Shown here: positions 6,869 to 14,084 of the stretch, in pieces
Position numbering within the stretch: the first letter of the stretch is position 1
How the letters are laid out: the number at the start of each line of letters is the position of its first letter
Origin: an uncultured Clostridia bacterium
GTDB taxonomy: Bacteria > Bacillota_A > Clostridia > Christensenellales > Aristaeellaceae
Length of the DNA: 20,597 bases
Direction of reading: 5' to 3'
NCBI GenBank assembly: GCA_934645275.1
Contig: CAKUDW010000010.1
Coordinates: forward strand, 1 to 20,597
Position numbers and translations under genes: made by a program
The notes under the pieces: generated by a model
What the model saw: the letters and a program-made list of their open reading frames with translations, nothing else
Told to the model about the DNA's origin: nothing
Databases searched by the model: none

Positions 6869-7612
6869 TCAGCGATCAGAGCCGCTGTTCTCAAGCGGTC
6901 TCCGCTTTGGAGATTTCGGCGGTTCAGCCGGCTTTAGCCAGTCCCGGAGCAGGCGGTTGTTGGGATGCTGCTTCAGCCACATTTGCGCGGGTATGAAGCC
7001 GTTATCGCGCATGCTGACGGCGTGGTTCCTTGCGACGATTATATGATCTACCAGCGGAACGCCGACGGCGGGCAGCGCCTCCAGAATGTCCATGGTGGTA
7101 TCGATATCCTCCTGTGAGGGACGCAGCGTGCCCTGGGGATGGTTGTGGCTGATAATAATGGCGTAGGGCGACGTGCTGATAACCTCGGAAAGTAGGCGGC
7201 GCAGACTGAAAAGCATGCCATCCTGCGTACCCTCGTGCAGCATAATGCTCCTGAACATGCGTCCGCGCGAGTTCAGACAGAACAGGTACAGTTGCTCAAC
7301 AGGCAGCGCGAAGAAGTTGGAAATGAGGTAATCGCGCGCCAGCTCGAGACGCCCCATGTTTTTCGCTTTTACGAGTTCCAGCCGTTGATGATGGCGCACC
7401 ATGTCCTGTAAGTGACTGATCAGCAGCGCCATGTGCGGATGTACGCCGCAGCTTTCCAGCAGATATGGATTTGCGCTGTACAGCGCACCCGTCGTTACAA
7501 AACTCTTTTTGAGTTGGCGGGTGAGCGCGGCCATATCTTTTTTCGGATAAGCGCAGCAGAGCAGCTGTTCGATTGCGCTGAAATCCTCCTCAGACGCGAA
7601 GAGACCACTCAT
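6869..7612 (-). CDS. radC: RadC family JAB-domain protein
   Basis: The 247-residue protein has the RadC layout: a helical N-terminal part, then a JAB/MPN+ domain with the metal-binding motif SHNHPQGTLRPSQED near residue 155 and the typical LPVEQLYLFCLNSRGRM before it. The His, Ser and Asp expected to hold a zinc ion are present, so a metalloprotease-like fold is expected. The biological role of RadC remains uncertain; the historic DNA-repair label is weakly supported. The start overlaps the stop of the upstream small gene by 4 nt (ATGA), so they form an operon. It is not beside mreB, where many Firmicutes carry it. Confidence 0.9.
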   Translation of the reverse strand: MSGLFASEEDFSAIEQLLCCAYPKKDMAALTRQLKKSFVTTGALYSANPYLLESCGVHPHMALLISHLQDMVRHHQRLELVKAKNMGRLELARDYLISNFFALPVEQLYLFCLNSRGRMFRSIMLHEGTQDGMLFSLRRLLSEVISTSPYAIIISHNHPQGTLRPSQEDIDTTMDILEALPAVGVPLVDHIIVARNHAVSMRDNGFIPAQMWLKQHPNNRLLRDWLKPAEPPKSPKRRPLENSGSDR

Positions 7613-7896
7613 GCCCGGAGCAGCGCGCCGGCCTCGATTAGCGCGCAGCGCACGGTTTCAACATCCATAATACGCTCGCCCATGTAGTAGCCGTTGTCGT
7701 TTTCACTGAAGAGCAGATAGGCCGCGCCGTCGATGGCGATACCGCCTTTGACGAACACGATGTTCATGCTTATCGGCGCTTCAATATCGTACAGGTCCAG
7801 CACGGCTTCGCGCGCGCTCAGGCGTTCGCAGTCCTCGCCGGCATCCAGATAGGCGTTCAGATGCGCGAGCTGTTCCTCGTTTAGCCGAAGTTTCAT
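7609..7896 (-). CDS. Small hypothetical protein co-transcribed with radC
   Basis: I do not recognise this 95-residue protein. It starts MKLRLNEEQLAHLNAYLDAGEDCERL, a charged helical segment, followed by a mixed alpha/beta part rich in hydrophobic stretches (ISMNIVFVKGGIAIDGAAYLLF). There is no signal peptide or Cys motif. ATG 7896 is preferred because GGGAGG at 7907-7912 is 10 nt away; the TTG two codons earlier would be only 4 nt from it. The 4-nt overlap with radC and a promoter directly upstream suggest a two-gene operon, so a function linked to RadC is possible but unproven. Confidence 0.75.
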   Translation of the reverse strand: MKLRLNEEQLAHLNAYLDAGEDCERLSAREAVLDLYDIEAPISMNIVFVKGGIAIDGAAYLLFSENDNGYYMGERIMDVETVRCALIEAGALLRA

Positions 7897-7937
7897 TTTC
7901 AATGCGCCTCCCTGTGGAAAAGCTTTTATGTGCTTTC

Positions 7938-7966
7938 AGTTTACACCGTACAGGCGTTTGTGGCAA
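7938..7966 (-). promoter_or_regulatory. Promoter of the small gene-radC operon
   Basis: On the minus strand TTGCCA (7966-7961), a 17-nt spacer and TAAACT (7943-7938). It lies about 40 nt before the ATG and diverges from the BIG2-gene promoter 22 nt away. Confidence 0.6.
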
Positions 7967-7987
7967 GATATTATGCGTAAAAAGCCG

Positions 7988-8016
7988 TTGACCTGTCGCA
8001 GGAAATTTCGTATAAT
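7988..8016 (+). promoter_or_regulatory. Upstream promoter of the BIG2 protein gene
   Basis: TTGACC (7988-7993), a 17-nt spacer and a perfect TATAAT (8011-8016). Its transcript would carry about 90 nt of leader, including a GCCGAG/CTCGGC hairpin. Confidence 0.7.
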
Positions 8017-8071
8017 AAAATAGGGAAATTGGAATGCAGCCGAGCGTTGCGGGTGTCTCGGCCGGTTGATA

Positions 8072-8080
8072 TGATATAAT
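8072..8080 (+). promoter_or_regulatory. Second, extended -10 promoter of the BIG2 protein gene
   Basis: TGATATAAT is a perfect extended -10 element. No good -35 is seen 17 nt upstream. It would start transcripts roughly 25 nt before the TTG start codon, just ahead of the AGGAGG site. Confidence 0.5.
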
Positions 8081-8113
8081 TATACATTTGAGAAATCAGG
8101 AGGTAGCTGAGTT

Positions 8114-9721
8114 TTGCACACCTCATATGGAAAGCTGGCGGCGCTGGCCTTTTGTCTGCTGCTGGCCTGTTTGCTGCTTGCGCCGATGCGCGCTGGTCAG
8201 GAGGATCAGTTGATACTGTCGCCAGTTGTTCTGCGGATGTCTGTGGGCGATAGTTATACTGTGCGCTGCGCGCTGGCGTCGGACGAACCGGATCAGTCGC
8301 TGCAGTTTGCTTCGTCGGATGCGCACGTGGCCTCCATTGCCACAGACGGCACGGTCTACGCCCTTGCGCCGGGTGAGACGGTTATTTCAGCGCGGGCTTC
8401 CGGTGGAGCCGCGGCGCAGATGCAGGTGCAGGTCATAGGCGTGCCGATGTCTGAATTGAAACTGAATGTGGATGAACTGCACATTGCCAAGGGCGAAATC
8501 AGCGGTCTGACCGTGAGTTACAACGCCGATGCTTCCGACGCGCGCCTTCAGTGGATCAGCTCCGATGAAGGGGTCGTTCGGGTCGATCAGGCGGGACGCG
8601 TGGAGGGCGTAAGCGGCGGTAGCGCCTATGTCTCCGTAATCACGCCCGCGGGAAAGAGCGCTTCTGCCCGCGTGTATGTGGATGTGCCGGGTACGGCCAT
8701 GCGCATTACACCCGCCGAGCTCACGCTGGGCGTGGGCGCGCGCGTACAGCTGAACGCATCCTACCTGCCGGTAGATTGCACGGACAGTGTGCGCAGCTGG
8801 ATCAGCTCTGACTCTGCCGTGGCACGCGTGGATGAAAACGGCGAGCTGCGCGCTATGGGGCAGGGCAAGGTCTATATCAGCGCGCTCAGTGCTGGCGGTC
8901 TGACCGGCGGTATGGAGGTTACGGTTGAAGCGGCGCCCGAGGATATTCAGCTGGATCCTGCGCGGGCGACGCTGGAGCGTGGCGACGAGGTTCAGTTACA
9001 GCTGCTGTTCCTGAATGCGGACGGCAACGTGGATAGCCAGACGAGCCATCTGGTAGTTTGGTCTTCGAGCGATGAAAGCGTGGCAAAGGTGGATCAGCAG
9101 GGCCGGGTTACGGCGCTCAGAAGCGGCGATTGCCGCATTGAAGCGTCTGCGGACGGCATGACGGCGAGCTGCCGCATGAAGGTTCAGGTGACGATTCATG
9201 AAATAACGCTGGATCAACAGGAAGTATATCTGCTCAGGGAGCAGGCGGCCGAGCCGATTCAGCTGCACTGGTCGATTGCGCCTGTTGACGTGGACGATGC
9301 TACCGTTCACTTTACCAGCAACAATGAGCAAGTGGCGACCGTTTCGTCCGAGGGTCTTGTACGCATGACCGGCGGCTACGGTACAGCGATCATCACTGCG
9401 TCCAGCGAAAGCGGTGCGGCGGCGAGTTTCGCGGTGAACGTTGTGACACAATTGCCGCAGGCGCAGCCCGAAGCGACGCCAGAAATACCCGCTGAAACCA
9501 GCATGACGGCCGATGCGGCGGCAATGAGCGGTTGGGATGACTTTGGAACTCAGCCGGGCGATATTGCGGATGGCGACGATATGTACGCGGGCATGACTTT
9601 CGACGATAGTATTGATTTTGATATGTATGGCGATGGCGGCGGTGCAGGTGCGCCTGATGTAGCGGCAGAACCGCAGGCAGATGAGCAGATCGCGCCGCAG
9701 ACAGGCGCTTCCGTCGGCTGA
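8114..9721 (+). CDS. Secreted protein with five bacterial Ig-like (BIG2) domains
   Basis: The 535-residue protein starts at TTG 8114, 10 nt after AGGAGG; no in-frame ATG is near. An export signal (KLAALAFCLLLACLLLAPMRAG) is followed by five BIG2 domains at roughly 32-108, 112-192, 195-271, 273-356 and 357-446. Each shows the W/F-x-SSD-x-x-VA-x-V-D-x-x-G-x-V-x-A-x-x-x-G pattern. Residues 447-535 form an Ala/Pro then Asp/Gly-rich acidic tail (GDDMYAGMTFDDSIDFDMYG). No LPXTG motif, SLH repeat or terminal membrane helix is seen, so the attachment mode is unclear. BIG2 domains occur in adhesins and cell-surface proteins, so an extracellular structural or adhesive role is likely. The kinase gene starts 19 nt downstream. 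Confidence 0.88.
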   Translation: MHTSYGKLAALAFCLLLACLLLAPMRAGQEDQLILSPVVLRMSVGDSYTVRCALASDEPDQSLQFASSDAHVASIATDGTVYALAPGETVISARASGGAAAQMQVQVIGVPMSELKLNVDELHIAKGEISGLTVSYNADASDARLQWISSDEGVVRVDQAGRVEGVSGGSAYVSVITPAGKSASARVYVDVPGTAMRITPAELTLGVGARVQLNASYLPVDCTDSVRSWISSDSAVARVDENGELRAMGQGKVYISALSAGGLTGGMEVTVEAAPEDIQLDPARATLERGDEVQLQLLFLNADGNVDSQTSHLVVWSSSDESVAKVDQQGRVTALRSGDCRIEASADGMTASCRMKVQVTIHEITLDQQEVYLLREQAAEPIQLHWSIAPVDVDDATVHFTSNNEQVATVSSEGLVRMTGGYGTAIITASSESGAAASFAVNVVTQLPQAQPEATPEIPAETSMTADAAAMSGWDDFGTQPGDIADGDDMYAGMTFDDSIDFDMYGDGGGAGAPDVAAEPQADEQIAPQTGASVG

Positions 9722-9740
9722 CGGAGAAAGGATTGAACTT

Positions 9741-10670
9741 ATGATCAGCAGCGTATCCCTGAATCCGAGCATCGATCGCACGCTGGAATTAGAGCGGCTT
9801 GAGGTAGGCGGTCTGAATCGCATTAAAAAGCAAACGGACGTAGCGGCGGGTAAGGGCATGAATGTGGCGCTCGCAGCAGCGGCGTTGGGTGAAGAAGCGG
9901 CCTGCATCGGTTTTATGTACCGCGAGGGTGGGGCAATGTTTGAAGCGCGCCTGCACGAGGGCGGCGCCATGGGCGATTTTGTGTGGTGCGACGGCGCAGT
10001 GCGCGTGAATATGAAGGTGTTCGACCGCGAAAAGGGAGAAATTACCGAGCTAAACGCCAGCGGTACGCCAGTGGATGAAGAACAAATGTGTAAAATGGCG
10101 GCGCTTACGGCACGACAGGCCGAAAAGTCGGATGCGCTGGTACTGACCGGCTCACTGCCACCTGGATGTCCAGTGGATTTTTACGCCCAGCTTGCCGAGG
10201 CGGCGCAGGGAAGTGATTGCCGCGTATTTCTGGATGCAGACGGTGAACGTCTGCGGGCGGGTCTGCGCGCGAAGCCCTTCCTGATTAAGCCGAATCGCTA
10301 TGAACTGGAACTGCTTAGCGGCGAAAAACTGGATTCGCTGGATAGCATCTGCGCGGCGGCGCGAAAGCTGGTAGAAGGTGGGGTAAAGATGGTTGCCGTC
10401 TCGATGGGTGCGGATGGCGCACTGATGACCGATGGCAAGCACTTTATTCATGCGCCGGGGCTTCGGGTAAGGGTATGCTCGACTGTGGCGGCGGGCGATT
10501 CGATGATTGCCGGACTCGCGACAGGCTTCGTGCGCGGTTGGAGCATGACTGAGGCATTCAGATTGGGCGTGGCCGCGGCCACCGTGCGCTGTATGACGCC
10601 GCCAGATCAGTTGATTCGGGCCGAGGACTGCGCAGCCCTTGCAAATCAGATAGTGATAAAGGCGCTCTAG
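9741..10670 (+). CDS. PfkB-family sugar-phosphate kinase (1-phosphofructokinase/tagatose-6-phosphate kinase-like)
   Basis: The 309-residue enzyme shows the FruK/LacC pattern: MISSVSLNPSIDRTL at the N-terminus, AAGKGMNVALAAAALG near 36 (substrate loop), GSLPPGCP near 136, KPNRYELELLSG, and the C-terminal signature STVAAGDSMIAG near 250 with the catalytic Asp. It should transfer phosphate from ATP to a sugar phosphate in the cytoplasm. The usual second Gly of GAGD is Ala here, a mild variation. ATG 9741 has AAAGGA 8 nt upstream; the longer frame from 9681 runs inside the preceding gene. No PTS or fru regulator gene is adjacent, so the substrate is open. A strong terminator follows. Confidence 0.85.
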   Translation: MISSVSLNPSIDRTLELERLEVGGLNRIKKQTDVAAGKGMNVALAAAALGEEAACIGFMYREGGAMFEARLHEGGAMGDFVWCDGAVRVNMKVFDREKGEITELNASGTPVDEEQMCKMAALTARQAEKSDALVLTGSLPPGCPVDFYAQLAEAAQGSDCRVFLDADGERLRAGLRAKPFLIKPNRYELELLSGEKLDSLDSICAAARKLVEGGVKMVAVSMGADGALMTDGKHFIHAPGLRVRVCSTVAAGDSMIAGLATGFVRGWSMTEAFRLGVAAATVRCMTPPDQLIRAEDCAALANQIVIKAL

Positions 10671-10699
10671 TCGCGCCGAAGCGGTAACGACTTAAAGAT

Positions 10700-10748
10700 A
10701 AAACAGGCGGTTCACACTTGATTTGAGAAAGTGTGAACCGCCTGTTTT
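10700..10748. terminator. Strong terminator after the PfkB gene
   Basis: A perfect 20-bp stem (10700-10719 with 10729-10748) encloses a 9-nt loop. It begins AAAA and ends TTTT, so it could stop transcription in either direction. It lies 30 nt after the kinase stop. Confidence 0.88.
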
Positions 10749-10807
10749 GTGTCCGCCGCCACACGCATAAAATCAAAAGAAAATATCTTTGAGCGGAGGG
10801 CGAAGGC

Positions 10808-11314
10808 ATGAAGCTGGCACGCGGCGTTTTATTTCTGCGGGAGATGGAGAAAACCAGTGTATTTTGCGGCGAGCTGCCCACAGATGTACGCGCCGTGGAA
10901 TGTGTGTTCGATGGCGCGGGCCGGCGGCTTGACCAGGCGCAAGCAGCGTTGTGGAGACTTCGGCGCGTATGCGACTGGGTTTGCGTGGCGGCATGCGGTC
11001 CGTGCAGCTGCGTAGCGGCGGCATTGGCCGCACAGCTGCCGGTTGACCGGCTGGCGCTGATGGAGAGCAGCCTGTTTTCGGCGAGCGGGCGCGACGCGTG
11101 GCCGCGCGAGCTGCGTCGACTCAATGCCTTTGCACGCCGAAATCTTTCGTTGATAACGTCACAGTTGGTGCTGATTGCGCCGGGAGATATGGAAGCGCGG
11201 CGCATCGTGCACAGTGCGTGCAACGCGCAGGTGTGCATCGTGAGAGATGACAGCAGCCGCGCTAATCTATTGTTTCGGCCGTGGGCAGATGGGGATAGCC
11301 AGAATATGGAATAA
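10808..11314 (+). CDS. Hypothetical protein with alpha/beta-fold features
   Basis: I do not recognise this 168-residue protein. GGAGGG at 10795-10800 lies 7 nt before the ATG, so translation is well supported. It opens with a strand-like MKLARGVLFLRE, has alternating hydrophobic strands and helices, and contains VCVAACGPCSCVAAALAAQL near residue 55, positioned like a nucleophile elbow of alpha/beta hydrolases but with Cys rather than Ser. Later segments (LVLIAPGDMEARRI, AQVCIVRDD) look like strand-turn elements where acid or His residues might sit. No signal peptide or membrane helix is clear. It stands alone after a terminator and converges with the exporter operon 4 nt away. Hydrolase-like function is speculation. 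Confidence 0.65.
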   Translation: MKLARGVLFLREMEKTSVFCGELPTDVRAVECVFDGAGRRLDQAQAALWRLRRVCDWVCVAACGPCSCVAAALAAQLPVDRLALMESSLFSASGRDAWPRELRRLNAFARRNLSLITSQLVLIAPGDMEARRIVHSACNAQVCIVRDDSSRANLLFRPWADGDSQNME

Positions 11315-11318
11315 ACGC

Positions 11319-12050
11319 CTACTGTCGCTTCATCTGCCTGAGAAATAGCAGCACCGCTGCGATGGCGGCAACGGCAGCATAGCCGATCACCCAGTACATG
11401 TGAGGGAGTATGGCGGCATAATCGCCGCGCAGCACGGCGCGCTGAAGCTCGACCGCATGCAGAAAAGGCAGTGCATTGGCCAGCTTTTTAAAGACGCCGC
11501 CTACGAGATTCGGATCGAACCACGCGCCTGAAAACCAGGCCGTCAGGTTGGTCAACAGCGCGCCGCAGATGCCGCCTACCTGCTTGATGCCGAGCACGCT
11601 GCCGCAGAGTAGCCCGAGCGCGATGAACAGCAGCATGGCGGGCAGCATCAGCAGCACAGCCAGCGCAAGCCGCGGCGAAATGGGCAGACCAAGCGCAATA
11701 GCGGCGATGTAGCAGATGATGCACTGCATCAGCGCAATCGGCAGCATTGGAAACGCGTAGCCAGCAATGAAGTCGGCCGCGGACAGCGGGGAGGTGTACA
11801 ACCGCTGGAGCAGAGCGCTTTCGCGGTCTCGGGCGAGCAGCGATGCGGAAAACAGCGCCATGAATGATAGCCCGAACACGGCAATGCCGGGCGCCAGGTT
11901 GGCAATTTCAAATACCGAAACGGGGATATTGGCCTGTATGGCGGTCATCAGCAGCAGCAAAATCAGCGGAAAGCCAAGTCCGAAGCCGAGATTCAGTGGA
12001 TCGCGCAGAATTTCCTTTGTTGTTCTCACGGAAAGCGCCATTGATTTCAT
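11319..12050 (-). CDS. ABC-2 type exporter permease
   Basis: This 243-residue membrane protein has about six hydrophobic segments, and an N-terminal cytoplasmic start (MKSMALSVRTTKEILRDPLN) typical of DrrB/NatB-type ABC-2 permeases. The region LARDRESALLQRLYTSPLS near residue 75 resembles the conserved cytoplasmic loop of this class. The start overlaps the ATPase stop by 4 nt (ATGA) and has an AAGGGGG site 7 nt upstream. Together with the ATPase it should export a drug, lipid or peptide. The substrate cannot be read from sequence. It is the last gene of the TetR-led operon. Confidence 0.88.
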   Translation of the reverse strand: MKSMALSVRTTKEILRDPLNLGFGLGFPLILLLLMTAIQANIPVSVFEIANLAPGIAVFGLSFMALFSASLLARDRESALLQRLYTSPLSAADFIAGYAFPMLPIALMQCIICYIAAIALGLPISPRLALAVLLMLPAMLLFIALGLLCGSVLGIKQVGGICGALLTNLTAWFSGAWFDPNLVGGVFKKLANALPFLHAVELQRAVLRGDYAAILPHMYWVIGYAAVAAIAAVLLFLRQMKRQ

Positions 12051-12775
12051 TCCACAGCCCCCTTTACGATTTTTACAAACGCGTCTTCAAATTTATCCGT
12101 GCCCGCGCGCTGCCTGAGTTCAGCGGCAGTGCCGAGCGCGAGCAGCCGCCCGTCCTTCATCACGCCGATACGGTCGGACAGCGCTTCCGCTTCCTCCATG
12201 TAGTGCGTGGTCAGCACGATGGTGGTATTGCCCTTCAGCGCGCGAATGATTTCCCACAAATCGCTGCGGGCGATCACGTCCAGTCCGAGCGTGGGTTCAT
12301 CCAAAAACAGAATTTCCGGCTCGCTCACAAGCGCCATGGCAATGCTCAGCCGTCGCTGCCAGCCGCCAGACAGTTTACCCGCCCGGCGCTTGAGCACAGG
12401 CTCAAGCCCGAAGCGTTCGGTGAGCGTGTCAGCCTTGCGCCGTGCTGTTTCATGCGTGAGGCCATGTACGCCACCCATCAACAGCAGGTTTTCGAGCACT
12501 GTCAGGTTTGGTGCCACCGCCGTTTCCTGCGGCGAAACGCCAATGATGCGCTTAACTGCCGCAGGCTCGGTTACGATGCTGCGCCCGTTCAGCAGCGCGT
12601 CGCCGCCGCTGGGACGGGTGAGACAGGATAGCATCTTCAGCGTAGTTGTCTTGCCTGCGCCGTTTACGCCCAGCAGTGCGAATAATTCACCCTGTGCGAT
12701 GGCGAGATCGAGACCATCCACCGCCGTCAGGCGGCCATAGGTTTTACTCAATTTAATTGTCTTAATTGCATCCAT
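12047..12775 (-). CDS. ABC exporter ATP-binding protein (DrrA/NatA-like)
   Basis: The 242-residue ATPase carries all expected motifs: Walker A LLGVNGAGKTTT near 35, Q-loop SPQET near 90, signature LSGGWQRRLSIAMAL near 135, Walker B ILFLDEPTLGLD near 156, and the H-loop LTTHYMEEAEAL. It pairs with the ABC-2 permease to power export. The ATG directly follows the regulator's TAA, with GGAGG about 10 nt upstream, so the three genes form one unit. The family often confers drug or bacteriocin resistance, which suits control by a TetR-type repressor. Confidence 0.92.
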   Translation of the reverse strand: MDAIKTIKLSKTYGRLTAVDGLDLAIAQGELFALLGVNGAGKTTTLKMLSCLTRPSGGDALLNGRSIVTEPAAVKRIIGVSPQETAVAPNLTVLENLLLMGGVHGLTHETARRKADTLTERFGLEPVLKRRAGKLSGGWQRRLSIAMALVSEPEILFLDEPTLGLDVIARSDLWEIIRALKGNTTIVLTTHYMEEAEALSDRIGVMKDGRLLALGTAAELRQRAGTDKFEDAFVKIVKGAVE

Positions 12776-13378
12776 TTATCTTTCAACCTCCTGCGGCATC
12801 AGAACCGCTTCCAGCGCCGAGCCTTCGGTCAGAAATCGTTGTTTCAGGCTCATATAAGCGTCGGTCAGCATGCCGCTGATGCTTGCTTCGTCAAAATCGA
12901 GATAGGCCGTGGCGGTCATCGTTGCAATGCCGTGCACATAGATCCACATTTCAAGATGGAAAAGCCGGGCAGCCTCGCGGCTCATGCCGGTGTTTTTCTG
13001 GATCAAGGCGAGCAACGCTTCGCTGTCGTCGTCATTCTGCAGCGCTTCATGCGAACGGTCGCGCATGAACAGCAGCTTGAATAGCTCGCGTTCCTCTCTG
13101 GCAAAGCGGATGTAGGCCATGCCGCTTGCCTTATAGGGTGGATATCTTCCAGCGGCCATGTCCGTGGCCAGATAATTCTGATACAGCTGAAAAGCGGCGA
13201 CCATGACGCCATGCTGCACTTCTTCCATATTTCGGAAAAGGCCAAATATGGGCTTGGACGACGCGCCGAGTCGTTGCCCCAGCGCGCGGGCCGTAACAGC
13301 GCTCATGCCGCCTTCTCGCGCAAGCGCAAGTCCTGCGGCAATGATAGCTTCTTGAGTAAACATGAACTGCCGAGGCAT
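12776..13378 (-). CDS. TetR/AcrR family transcriptional regulator
   Basis: The 200-residue protein has an N-terminal helix-turn-helix (FTQEAIIAAGLALAREGG, then VTARALGQRLGASSKPIFGLFRNMEEV), followed by an all-helical ligand-binding half. The recognition helix SSKPIFGLFRN fits the family pattern. ATG 13378 has GGAGGA 7 nt upstream; the ATG at 13393 overlaps that site itself. It is first in the operon with the ABC exporter it probably represses. A perfect palindrome lies between its promoter and start, suggesting auto-repression relieved by the exported compound. Confidence 0.9.
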   Translation of the reverse strand: MPRQFMFTQEAIIAAGLALAREGGMSAVTARALGQRLGASSKPIFGLFRNMEEVQHGVMVAAFQLYQNYLATDMAAGRYPPYKASGMAYIRFAREERELFKLLFMRDRSHEALQNDDDSEALLALIQKNTGMSREAARLFHLEMWIYVHGIATMTATAYLDFDEASISGMLTDAYMSLKQRFLTEGSALEAVLMPQEVER

Positions 13379-13408
13379 GGGTAAATCCTCCATTGATTAA
13401 AAAACATA

Positions 13409-13420
13409 TGTAGCGCTACA
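13409..13420. promoter_or_regulatory. Candidate TetR operator
   Basis: TGTAGCGCTACA is a perfect 12-bp palindrome placed about 12 nt downstream of the -10 box, over the expected transcript start. Binding there by the operon's own regulator would block transcription. Confidence 0.6.
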
Positions 13421-13431
13421 AGCGTTGCTAT

Positions 13432-13460
13432 ATTATATTTCATGCGAACCGCTTTGTCAA
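13432..13460 (-). promoter_or_regulatory. Promoter of the TetR-ABC exporter operon
   Basis: On the minus strand TTGACA (13460-13455), exactly 17 nt, then TATAAT (13437-13432): a full-consensus promoter, as expected for an operon held off by a repressor. Confidence 0.85.
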
Positions 13461-13527
13461 TAGAGAATATGGCCGATTAAAAAATATAGCGGTTGGATGG
13501 CAACATCGTTAAAACATATAAAACCTA

Positions 13528-13555
13528 TTGAATAACTATGATATGATGCTATAAT
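13528..13555 (+). promoter_or_regulatory. Promoter of the DUF2318-like lipoprotein operon
   Basis: TTGAAT (13528-13533), a 16-nt spacer and TATAAT (13550-13555) preceded by TGC, an extended -10. No CsoR-type TACCC-GGGGTA site is seen near it. Confidence 0.65.
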
Positions 13556-13624
13556 CATCCTTGTCGACGAGCGGCTGGCAGGCTGCAACGGCAAGTATGA
13601 TTAAATATGGAGGTTTAATTCGAA

Positions 13625-14080
13625 ATGTTGAAGAGATACCTTTTTATGGCGGCAGCGTTTATTGTGATGGCGTTTTTGCTTGGCGGTTGCGGCGCTTCCA
13701 GGGGCGAGACGGCGCAGACCGACGCGTTGCGCATTGCGGGCAAGGTGCTTTCGGCGGAGCCGAGCTTTATTGATTGGACACAGAATGGCACAAAGATGCA
13801 GCTGATAGCCTGCCTGGATGGTGAAGGCCAGCCGAGGGTTTCTTATAACACCTGTCAGGTGTGCCAGGGTTCGCCGCTTGCCTACTTTGAGTACCAGCAA
13901 GGCAACCTGGTGTGACAGAACTGTGGGAATGCGTTCTCGCTCGATGCGCTGGGCGACGAAGCGGGTGGTTGCAATCCCATGCCGGTGGAGGATTATACGG
14001 TGGAGGGCAATGATATTGTGATTCCGGAAACGGAGCTGGTGCGCGCGGCCGCAGCCTTTGCCAATTGGAAGAGGGCGTAG
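13625..14080 (+). CDS. DUF2318-like lipoprotein, predicted selenoprotein with in-frame UGA at codon 97
   Basis: Read through the UGA at 13913-13915, the product has 151 residues and ends at TAG 14078-14080, touching the next gene's RBS. The ATG has GGAGG 11 nt upstream. Residues 1-21 are a lipoprotein signal ending in FLLGGC, with Cys22 the lipid site. The body resembles the C-terminal domain of DUF2318 proteins: NTCQVC (Cys77, Cys80), YQQGNLV, then position 97 (UGA), QNCG (Cys100) and GGCNPMP (Cys116). Position 97 is the first Cys of a conserved CxxC in that family, so selenocysteine there gives UxxC. A SECIS-like hairpin follows. Location beside copper genes suggests metal binding or redox work outside the membrane. 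The alternative is a pseudogene by one Cys-to-UGA change, but the downstream frame shows no decay. Confidence 0.72.
13931..13962 (+). promoter_or_regulatory. Candidate bacterial SECIS hairpin
   Basis: The arms GCGTTCTCGCTC (13931-13942) and GGGCGACGAAGC (13951-13962) pair as an 11-bp stem with a bulged G on one side and a bulged C on the other. The 8-nt loop GATGCGCT begins with G. The loop starts 27 nt after the UGA. Known bacterial SECIS elements have a short stem, a small loop with an early G, and lie roughly 16-37 nt from the UGA, so this fits. Confidence 0.55.
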
Positions 14081-14084
14081 GACC

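Noticed and set aside
8023..8113. Riboswitch in the BIG2 gene leader
   Set aside because: Only one 6-bp stem is visible and no known aptamer core was recognised.
8996..9970. 324-codon minus-strand frame
   Set aside because: It is antisense to the BIG2 gene and the kinase start, with Arg/His-rich low-quality sequence and no RBS.
13625..13915. A 96-residue lipoprotein ending at the UGA as the complete gene
   Set aside because: The following 54 codons in the same frame encode the expected family C-terminus with Cys100 and Cys116 and end next to the next RBS, so a genuine stop at 13915 is unlikely.
13918..13933. AGAAC/GTTCT stem as the SECIS
   Set aside because: Its loop begins only 7 nt after the UGA, outside the usual distance, and it lacks an early loop G.
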